DNA from: a virus
IMG/VR virus record: IMGVR_UViG_3300037189_005864
Span: 1 to 21,179 of that record
Length of the DNA stretch: 21,179 nucleotides
Strand: one strand, 5' to 3'
A program made the translations under genes and the position numbers. Below are positions 7,134-12,647 of this stretch, in pieces. The first letter of the stretch is position 1; the number at the start of each line of letters is the position of its first letter. The notes under the pieces were generated by a model that was not told the origin of the DNA, made no database searches, and saw only the letters and a list, made by a program, of their open reading frames with translations.

Positions 7134-7979
7134 ATGGCACGTTCAGTAAACGAAATACAACAAGCAATAATAACGGACGTAACTAATACGCCCGAGCTTA
7201 GTACTTTAGCAAGTAATACAAGCCGTAGGGCTATTTGGCGTTTGTGGACTTTTATAGTAGCTACCGCTATAGCTATACTAGAGCAATTAATAGACGTATT
7301 TAAGTCTACTACTGAGGCTACAATAGCTGCGGCCGCTCCCGAAACAGCCGCTTGGTTACAAGCTCAGTTTTTTAAGTTTCAATACTCAACAACAACGCCC
7401 CAAGTAATACAACTAATAAACTTAGTGCCTCAATATCCCGTAGTAGACGAAAATTTAAGAATTATTACGCGTTGTTCAGTTAGGACCACTATAAACAACC
7501 AAGTACTAATAAAATTAGCAAAACAAGACCCCCCAACACCCTTGGACTCCTCGGAGTTAGCTGCTAGTCAGTCGTATGTAAATATAATAGGCGTAGCGGG
7601 GGTAAATTATATTTGTGTAAGCCAAGACTCCGACAAACTTTATATACAAGCGGACGTTTACTATAATGGTGCTTACTCTAGTGTTATTAGCGCTAACGTT
7701 ATAGACGCTATTACTACTTATTTAGCTAATTTACCTTTTGACGGAGCTGTAAAAGTTAATGACTTAGAGTTAATAGTTAGAGCTGTAGCCGGGGTAAATG
7801 ATATAGTATTTAAAAACGTTAAAGCTAGAGAAAATTCAGTAGCTTTGTCTAGTGCTACTTATTTGATACAAAATAGCCAACTTATCGGCCGTTTGTGGTC
7901 AACTGTAGCGGGTTATATTGTACCCGAAACAACTAGCGGAAGTACTTTAACCGATACCCTTAATTTTATAGCTGAGTAA
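7134..7979 (+). CDS. Baseplate J-like wedge protein
   Basis: A 281-residue protein resembling the divergent J-like baseplate proteins (Mu gp47/P2 gpJ type) of Bacteroidota phages. Residues 1-75 form a helical part with a hydrophobic segment (RLWTFIVATAIAILEQLIDVF) that is a helix of the wedge rather than a membrane anchor. Next come a beta core and a repeat-like C-terminal half (IDAITTYLANLPFDGAVKVNDLELIVRAVAGVNDIVF), which is the characteristic part: short helix, 'YL..LPF.G.V....L...v..v.GV.di'. It would form the baseplate wedge with the next gene's product, whose ATG overlaps its stop by one base. In Mu this gene follows the gp25-like gene; here it lies upstream of the capsid genes. Confidence 0.7.
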   Translation: MARSVNEIQQAIITDVTNTPELSTLASNTSRRAIWRLWTFIVATAIAILEQLIDVFKSTTEATIAAAAPETAAWLQAQFFKFQYSTTTPQVIQLINLVPQYPVVDENLRIITRCSVRTTINNQVLIKLAKQDPPTPLDSSELAASQSYVNIIGVAGVNYICVSQDSDKLYIQADVYYNGAYSSVISANVIDAITTYLANLPFDGAVKVNDLELIVRAVAGVNDIVFKNVKARENSVALSSATYLIQNSQLIGRLWSTVAGYIVPETTSGSTLTDTLNFIAE

Positions 7980-8650
7980 TGAGCTTTTTTAACATATCAT
8001 TTAATCAAAAAGCGGTTGAGTTAACTCCTCCCGATAAACGCTATCCTAAATTTATTAAGTGGATACAAGCTTTATTAAGCCAAGTACAATATAATAGAGA
8101 TAGTACGTTAGGAGATTATAAAACCGGGTCAAGTTATCCTCTTTGGGTTGCGGGTACTTATTCTAGGTTTGATAGGGTTATTTACGGTCAAAGTGTTTAT
8201 GAGTCTTTAGTAGATAACAATACAGCTAACCCTACCGACGCTACTTATTGGAGAGTTTACCAAGAGTATTTTGTAGGAGTAGACGAAAGGATAATGTATA
8301 ATAGTAAAGTATTAGTTTTTGAATACTCTTTAAATACTAGATTTGAAACTACATTTAGACAACCTCCTTTACAAAGTGATATTTATTTAACAGTTAATGC
8401 TATACCCGACAAACCTTTTGAAGTAGGTAACCAAAATTTTAATAGTAGTATAGTTTATTCAAATACTAGCTTAGAATACGTAGTAAATGATTATACTTTA
8501 ATCGGTACTACTTATAATTTAGAGATAAACGTACCTATAGCGGTATATAATGCTTTAGCCCCGGATAATTTAACTAGAACTAATATAATAAAAAACTTTG
8601 CGGATAAATACGTACCCGCGGGAATACTTTACACAATAATAACCTATTAA
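7979..8650 (+). CDS. Baseplate wedge/I-like protein with a carbohydrate-binding-like module
   Basis: A 223-residue protein directly following the J-like gene, the usual place of gpI/gp48-type wedge proteins. The N-terminal 45 residues are helical (YPKFIKWIQALLSQVQYNRD). Residues 57-96 closely resemble a CBM5/12 chitin/carbohydrate-binding module (WVAGTYSRFDRVIYGQSVYES, then NPTDATYW). The C-terminal half is beta-rich and ends in a helix/strand unit (NIIKNFADKYVPAGILYTIITY) like the end of many wedge proteins. It probably links the wedge to the collar fibre encoded 1 nt downstream, and the module may touch cell-surface glycan. The gpI assignment is positional; the module call is by pattern. 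Confidence 0.55.
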   Translation: MSFFNISFNQKAVELTPPDKRYPKFIKWIQALLSQVQYNRDSTLGDYKTGSSYPLWVAGTYSRFDRVIYGQSVYESLVDNNTANPTDATYWRVYQEYFVGVDERIMYNSKVLVFEYSLNTRFETTFRQPPLQSDIYLTVNAIPDKPFEVGNQNFNSSIVYSNTSLEYVVNDYTLIGTTYNLEINVPIAVYNALAPDNLTRTNIIKNFADKYVPAGILYTIITY

Positions 8651-8651
8651 T

Positions 8652-9557
8652 ATGAGAAAATTAAAGATAACGGATATAACAAGTTCGGCAGCTATGCCCG
8701 TTAAAAGTGGCTCACTAGAACACATACAGCTCGCGGCTCAAGAGGCTATCTCAGCGAGTTTAAAATGTTTACTAGATAGTGAATACGACCCTACTGTAGG
8801 ATATGTTTTATATGGTTGCGAAAATTCGGGTAGTGGAACTACTTACACTATTTCGGAGGGAGCTATATTTTATAACGACGAAGTATTTTTAGTGCCGTCG
8901 GCTAGTTTAACTACTTCGGGAAGTAACGTAGTAGTAGCTCAAATAGTTACAACTTCATACACGGGCAACGGAGTTAATGCGGACCCCGTAAACTTTACCA
9001 ACGGAGTACCTTATAACGTACACGAAATAAGAAAAATTAATTTTGTTTTAGGGTTAAGCGGTAGCCAAGAGTTTAACTATTCAAATACTATATTCGTACA
9101 TAAAAGAATTAAAGGGATACTAGGAGAGATTAAAATGTGGGCGCCTCCAAGCGGTACAATTTCGGACTATTTTAATACTTCTACGGGGTTATCAAATAAC
9201 CCTATTACTCAAGGTTGGGCTTTAGCTAACGGAAGTAACGGCACTTACAATATGAACGGTAGAGTACCCGTAGGATATAACCCAAGCGACGGAGATTTTA
9301 ATACTTTAGCGGGAACGGGAGGAGAAAAAACTCATACTTTAATTATTAATGAAATACCCGCTCACTATCATATACAAGGTAGTGAAAGTTTATACTCTGA
9401 TTATGGCGGTGGAAGTTTAGTAACGGGACAAAGAACATACCCGGACGGGACGCATGACTCATATAGAAATGCGCATACATCAACTGTTGGAGGAGATGCA
9501 GCTCACAATAACTTACAACCTTTTAAAACGGTTTTATTTATTCAAAGGATTTCATAA
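8652..9557 (+). CDS. Phage tail-collar domain fibre protein
   Basis: A 301-residue fibre protein. The N-terminal part (residues 1-60) is an attachment region. A beta-rich shaft follows, then a phage tail-collar domain from about residue 157: GEIKMWAPPSG, PITQGWALANG, NMNGRVPVGY, GGEKTHTL, and IPAHYH near residue 240. The C-terminus is the typical HNNLQPFKTVLFIQRIS. This order (glycine-rich turns, GWALANG, GRxPVGY, HxH, then a hydrophobic last strand) is the short-tail-fibre/collar family signature as in T4 gp12-like proteins, where histidines can bind metal inside the trimer. It should be a receptor-contacting short fibre at the baseplate. The stop overlaps the next ATG by one base. Confidence 0.85.
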   Translation: MRKLKITDITSSAAMPVKSGSLEHIQLAAQEAISASLKCLLDSEYDPTVGYVLYGCENSGSGTTYTISEGAIFYNDEVFLVPSASLTTSGSNVVVAQIVTTSYTGNGVNADPVNFTNGVPYNVHEIRKINFVLGLSGSQEFNYSNTIFVHKRIKGILGEIKMWAPPSGTISDYFNTSTGLSNNPITQGWALANGSNGTYNMNGRVPVGYNPSDGDFNTLAGTGGEKTHTLIINEIPAHYHIQGSESLYSDYGGGSLVTGQRTYPDGTHDSYRNAHTSTVGGDAAHNNLQPFKTVLFIQRIS

Positions 9558-9748
9558 TGAAAAAAAGGGTACACTTAAATAAAGTTTGCGGATACTTAAA
9601 GCCTAAAAACGAAGCTTTATTTAAAGGCTTTGTAGGTATTAACGAACTAGGCCAAAGCGAAGCTATAAACATAATTATTAAAGATTTTTTTCAGCGTATA
9701 AGCGAGAGTGATAAGTTTAGATATTTGAACGCAAAAAAGAAAGTATAA
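9557..9748 (+). CDS. Small ribbon-helix-helix-like protein
   Basis: A 63-residue basic protein. Residues 10-50 fit a ribbon-helix-helix layout: a short N-terminal strand region, a first helix (KNEALFKGFVGIN), a turn, then SEAINIIIKDFFQRI, which resembles the second RHH helix with its common 'S.AI..I...F' pattern. It could be a DNA-binding regulator, but DNA-binding genes are uncommon inside a structural cluster, and a structural role is possible. Near its end it carries A AAA AAG in phase (9733-9739), a canonical -1 slippery heptamer. The -1 frame is then open straight into the protease gene, so a fused product is conceivable. Confidence 0.5.
   Translation: MKKRVHLNKVCGYLKPKNEALFKGFVGINELGQSEAINIIIKDFFQRISESDKFRYLNAKKKV
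9733..9739 (+). other. Possible -1 slippery heptamer leading into the protease frame
   Basis: A AAA AAG sits in phase (gcA AAA AAG) three codons before the stop of the 63-residue ORF. A -1 slip would place ribosomes in the frame of the ClpP-like protease. That frame is open from a TAG at 9718-9720 through the protease and has no ATG before the GTG at 9802. Only a weak AT-rich hairpin (AAAGT/ACTTT) follows, so support is limited. Confidence 0.25.
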
Positions 9749-9801
9749 ACTTTGTACCCTACAACGAAATAGGTATTATTAAACACTTTAATTTTACTAC
9801 T

Positions 9802-10899
9802 GTGAATTGGAACTATACTATAGACGTAGACAGCGACGAGCCAATAATGCTAATTAACAAGCATATCGGTTACGACGAGCAAGAGGGGCAAGGTATAGAC
9901 GGCTCTTTGTTTCAAGAGGAATTACTTAAACTAGATAGTCTAGGTAAAAAAAGGATACAAGTTTGGATAAACTCTCCCGGTGGCGTAGTAATGGACGGAT
10001 ATAACATTTTTAACGCTATCTTAAAGAGTAAAACCAAAGTAGATACTTATAACGTAGGAATAGCGGCAAGTATTGCGGCGGTTATTTTCCAAGCGGGACG
10101 TAAAAGAGTAATGGCTGACTATTCTTTACTTATGTATCACAACCCGTACGGGGGCGACTCAGTAGAGTTAAAGAAAATGAGAGAAAGTATCGGGGTAATG
10201 ATAAGCAAGAGAACGGGAGCTAGTTTAGAGGAGGTCCTTAAGATAATGGATAAGACTACTTGGATAAGTGCTAGCGAGGCTCTTTTAAACGGGTTTACTG
10301 ACGAGGTAGAATATAGCAACGAAACCAACGTAAAACACGGAAACGCTAAAGCTATGTGGGATAGTGGAAAAATGATAGCAAATAGTATTTTAAAACCAAA
10401 AAATAAAATAACAATGATTAACGTAGCAAATAAACTCGGCTTAATTGCTGAAGCTAACGAAGACGCGATTTTGTCGGCTATTAACAAAATGGAAGACAGC
10501 GCTAAAAAAATGGAAGACAAATTAGCTAAAATGGAAGACGCTCTTAAAGCTAAGAAAATGGAGTGCGACGAACTAGAGGCTAAAATGGACGAACTTAAGC
10601 AAAAAGCTGAAGACGAAGCTAAGAAAGCGGAAGACGCTAAAAACGAAGCTAAGAAAAGCGAAGCTAAAAACATGGTTGAAAACTTTGTAAAGGTTGGAAA
10701 AATTAAAAACGAAAGCGCTGAAAAGTGGGTAGCTAAAGCTATCGTAGACTTTGACGGAGTTAAAAACCTTTTAGAAGAATTACCTACAAACGCTAAAGCT
10801 ACTTCTATTAACATTAACGAAGTTTCTAACGAAGCTAGTTTAACAATGGTAGCGGCTAAAGCTATGAACGAAATCAAAAATAAATTATCAATCAATTAA
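9802..10899 (+). CDS. ClpP/S14-type prohead protease fused to scaffold
   Basis: A 365-residue two-part protein. Residues 1-175 are a ClpP-like serine protease: INSPGGVVMDGYNIFNAI (oxyanion region), the probable nucleophile S90 in GIAASIAAV, H113 in MYHNP, and acidic D167 in GFTDEVE. Residues 205-365 form a highly charged scaffold. These include perfect heptads with KMED repeated every seven residues (about 229-246), then a Lys/Glu coiled coil and a helical C-terminus. The scaffold would template capsid assembly and be digested by the protease domain. The start is GTG 9802; no in-frame ATG lies upstream before a stop. An internal ATG at codon 205 could make free scaffold. The gap of 53 nt before it is unusually large for this window. 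Confidence 0.85.
   Translation: MNWNYTIDVDSDEPIMLINKHIGYDEQEGQGIDGSLFQEELLKLDSLGKKRIQVWINSPGGVVMDGYNIFNAILKSKTKVDTYNVGIAASIAAVIFQAGRKRVMADYSLLMYHNPYGGDSVELKKMRESIGVMISKRTGASLEEVLKIMDKTTWISASEALLNGFTDEVEYSNETNVKHGNAKAMWDSGKMIANSILKPKNKITMINVANKLGLIAEANEDAILSAINKMEDSAKKMEDKLAKMEDALKAKKMECDELEAKMDELKQKAEDEAKKAEDAKNEAKKSEAKNMVENFVKVGKIKNESAEKWVAKAIVDFDGVKNLLEELPTNAKATSININEVSNEASLTMVAAKAMNEIKNKLSIN
10414..10899 (+). CDS. Candidate nested scaffold protein from internal start
   Basis: An in-frame ATG at codon 205 of the protease gene would give a separate 161-residue scaffold beginning MINVANKLGLI. It follows directly after the protease domain and a linker, and is preceded by an AT-rich leader (aaaataaaataaca) like those before other starts here. 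Nested scaffold genes inside the protease frame are well established (lambda C/Nu3, Mu I/Z). No direct sequence proof exists that this start is used; the alternative is cleavage of the fusion. Confidence 0.45.
   Translation: MINVANKLGLIAEANEDAILSAINKMEDSAKKMEDKLAKMEDALKAKKMECDELEAKMDELKQKAEDEAKKAEDAKNEAKKSEAKNMVENFVKVGKIKNESAEKWVAKAIVDFDGVKNLLEELPTNAKATSININEVSNEASLTMVAAKAMNEIKNKLSIN
10486..10539 (+). repeat. Three 12-bp repeats at 21-bp period in scaffold coding sequence
   Basis: The 12-mer aaaatggaagac occurs at 10486, 10507 and 10528, exactly 21 bp apart, encoding KMED at the same heptad position three times. This is a coiled-coil repeat rather than a mobile or regulatory repeat; the identical DNA suggests recent duplication of a heptad unit. 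Confidence 0.8.
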
Positions 10900-10922
10900 T
10901 TAACCCAATAAAATAAAACAAA

Positions 10923-11951
10923 ATGAGCGAAGCTTTAAACATTCAAGACACCTCGTGGAGCGGTCCCGCGGCGTCTTATATGATTACACGTGCCGTAGTT
11001 GCTGCTGACACGATTGAAAAAGGTTGTATCTACGTAGAAGACGGTATCAGAAAAAAGAAGACTATCCCTAGAGTAGAAGTATCTAGCTTTATGCAAAAGA
11101 GAACAGCTACTCCAACTTCTCAAGGTAGCGTAGACGTAGACGGTAGAGTTTTGACACCTCAAGACTTAATGTTATACTACGAATTTAACCCAAGAGATTA
11201 CGAGCAACACTTTTACGCTGAACAATTACAACCTAAATTGTTAGGTCGTGAATTGCCCGTAACTGCTGAAAACTTTATGATGATGCAAACAATGAAGCGT
11301 CTAAATGAGTTTTTTGAGAACGCTATTTGGAGAAGTCGTATTGATTACGATTTGGACGGTGCTGCGGTTGACCCAACAACTAAAGGAGATACAGCGGGCG
11401 CTAGCTCTTACTACTACTTTGACGGTTTGATTAAAAAGGCTTTAGACGCTAACACGGGTACTTACCCAACTATCGTTATCTCTAGCCCAAAAACTTTGGT
11501 AGCGGGAACTGCGGGAGTAGGTCAAGAAAATATCGGAGACGCTTTCTTACGTTGTTTAAATTCAGTACCAAAAGCGTTACTTTTCAAGTATGGCGCAGCG
11601 GGTTTGAAGTTTCACGTATCATACGCGACTAAATTGATTTTTGAAGAATGGTTAACTGTTAGTGCTACTTTCAAGAACAACAACTTTACTGAGCAAGGTC
11701 AAAACTTCTACAAAGGTTATACAGTTGCTCCGTTGGCGGGTATGCCCGATAATACTATCGTGGTTTGTATCTCTAAGCCGGACATTGACTCAAACTTGTG
11801 GTTAGGTATTAACTCAACTGAAGATAACCAATTACAGTTGATGAGATTACAAAATAACTCTGAGTTGTTCTTTGTAAAAGGTTTGTTCAAAATGGATACT
11901 CAAATAGGTTTCGCTGACCAATTAGTTATCTATACTACTTTAACTGCTTAA
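10923..11951 (+). CDS. Major capsid protein
   Basis: A 342-residue protein immediately after the protease-scaffold and before the tail genes, matching the size and place of HK97-fold major capsid proteins, here of the divergent Mu-like/Bacteroidota type. Visible regions include an N-terminal segment with basic residues (IRKKKTIPRVEV), a long helix (LLGRELPVTAENFMMMQTMKRLNEFFENAIWRSR, about residues 98-131) like the spine helix, and a C-terminal beta segment (FVKGLFKMDTQIGFADQLVIY). Codon use differs from flanking genes: GAA is favoured over GAG, and ATC, TTC and TTG appear more often, as expected for a very highly expressed gene. A strong terminator follows 7 nt after the stop. It starts at ATG after an A-rich leader. 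Confidence 0.85.
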   Translation: MSEALNIQDTSWSGPAASYMITRAVVAADTIEKGCIYVEDGIRKKKTIPRVEVSSFMQKRTATPTSQGSVDVDGRVLTPQDLMLYYEFNPRDYEQHFYAEQLQPKLLGRELPVTAENFMMMQTMKRLNEFFENAIWRSRIDYDLDGAAVDPTTKGDTAGASSYYYFDGLIKKALDANTGTYPTIVISSPKTLVAGTAGVGQENIGDAFLRCLNSVPKALLFKYGAAGLKFHVSYATKLIFEEWLTVSATFKNNNFTEQGQNFYKGYTVAPLAGMPDNTIVVCISKPDIDSNLWLGINSTEDNQLQLMRLQNNSELFFVKGLFKMDTQIGFADQLVIYTTLTA

Positions 11952-11958
11952 TTAACCC

Positions 11959-11981
11959 GGTAGCCCTACGGGGCTACTTTT
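11959..11981 (+). terminator. Rho-independent terminator after the capsid gene
   Basis: A perfect 7-bp stem (GTAGCCC/GGGCTAC, 11960-11966 with 11971-11977) closes on the tetraloop TACG with a C-G closing pair, that is, a very stable cUNCGg loop. A further G-T pair extends it, and TTTT follows directly. It lies 8 nt after the capsid stop and should limit read-through into the secreted-protein gene. Confidence 0.9.
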
Positions 11982-11994
11982 AAAAAATTATAAA

Positions 11995-12423
11995 ATGAAA
12001 AAATTATCTTTTCTTATTGCTTTTGTAGCGGTTAGCGTTTTCGCTACTGCTCAATCTACTACGCCAAGATATGGCTCGGGAGTAGGTAACGACAATACGG
12101 GTCGTGTTTTGACTTACAAATATCAAACAGCTTCTGACGCTGTAGGAGCTGACACAGTAACTTTATCTCCTAACGCTTGGGAAACTATCGTAAGAATTGC
12201 GGTTGTTGACTCAGTAGTAATCGGTAACCCTAATGTAACTCGTTCTTACGCGGGAGATAACATTAAAATCGTTGCTAGTGGTGCAAGTGGCAAAAAAGTT
12301 AAATTTTCGGGTAGTAATATCCTTTCAGCCGGAACTGCAACTTTATCTAGCGTTGGTCGTGCGGTTATAACTTTAGTGTTTGACGGTGCTAAGTGGGTAG
12401 AGTCTTGTAGAACAGTACAATAG
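11995..12423 (+). CDS. Secreted small protein with Sec signal peptide, next to capsid gene
   Basis: A 142-residue protein whose first 19 residues form a textbook signal peptide: KK at the N-terminus, the hydrophobic core LSFLIAFVAVSVFA, and cleavage at ATA|Q. Gln as the mature first residue is characteristic of signal-peptidase I substrates in Bacteroidota. The mature part (123 residues) is Ser/Thr/Val-rich and beta-like, with no cysteine until the last residues (ESCRTVQ) and no lipobox, so it is soluble periplasmic or surface. Codon use resembles that of the capsid gene (GCT, GTT, ATC), which suggests high expression. Terminators flank it on both sides and no promoter box is visible in the 43-nt gap. 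I do not recognise the family. Possible roles are capsid decoration, receptor masking or superinfection exclusion; these are speculation. Confidence 0.75.
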   Translation: MKKLSFLIAFVAVSVFATAQSTTPRYGSGVGNDNTGRVLTYKYQTASDAVGADTVTLSPNAWETIVRIAVVDSVVIGNPNVTRSYAGDNIKIVASGASGKKVKFSGSNILSAGTATLSSVGRAVITLVFDGAKWVESCRTVQ

Positions 12424-12430
12424 TAAATAT

Positions 12431-12449
12431 AGGGGCTTCGGCCCCTTTT
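12431..12449 (+). terminator. Rho-independent terminator after the secreted-protein gene
   Basis: A 6-bp stem (AGGGGC/GCCCCT) closes on TTCG, the most stable UNCG tetraloop, with TTTT overlapping its 3' end. It starts 8 nt after the stop of the secreted protein. Together with the terminator at 11959-11981 it brackets that gene. Confidence 0.9.
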
Positions 12450-12461
12450 AAAAATCTTTTT

Positions 12462-12641
12462 ATGAAAGTAGAGGATATTAAATTAGCCTTACAAGGACAC
12501 CCTCACGTTAAACAAGTGTGGGTAAAAAATGGCGAGTATTACTTGGTCCCTCAAAAGGGTGCTGAGCTAGTAAAACTAGACGAGCCTACTGTAGTCGTTG
12601 AGGAGGTTAAAGAAACAAAAATTAGTAAAAAATCTAAATAA
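12462..12641 (+). CDS. Hypothetical 59-residue protein before tail sheath
   Basis: An ATG at 12462, 12 nt after the terminator T-run, opens 59 codons ending at TAA 12639-12641, 6 nt before the sheath ATG. The N-terminal 40 residues look folded (EDIKLALQGHPHVKQVWV, then NGEYYLVPQKGAELVKL: a helix followed by two strands). The C-terminus is a charged Glu/Lys tail. I do not recognise the family, but its tight spacing and position in the head-to-tail junction suggest a small head, neck or sheath-associated protein. Confidence 0.7.
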   Translation: MKVEDIKLALQGHPHVKQVWVKNGEYYLVPQKGAELVKLDEPTVVVEEVKETKISKKSK

Positions 12642-12647
12642 CAAACA

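Noticed and set aside
7200-7300. Transmembrane segment in the J-like protein
   Set aside because: The hydrophobic stretch matches the N-terminal helix of J-like wedge proteins, and the rest of the protein is baseplate-like, so a membrane location is unlikely.
7546-7560. Short hairpin ACTCC/GGAGT within the J-like gene
   Set aside because: It has a five-base stem with a two-base gap, inside coding sequence, and no T-run; too weak to be a terminator.
10137-10895. Minus-strand ORF of 252 codons opposite the protease-scaffold
   Set aside because: It is the mirror of the Lys/Glu/Ala-rich coiled coil, giving a Leu/Ser/Ala-rich product with no start context or gene-like neighbours. The plus-strand gene explains the region fully.
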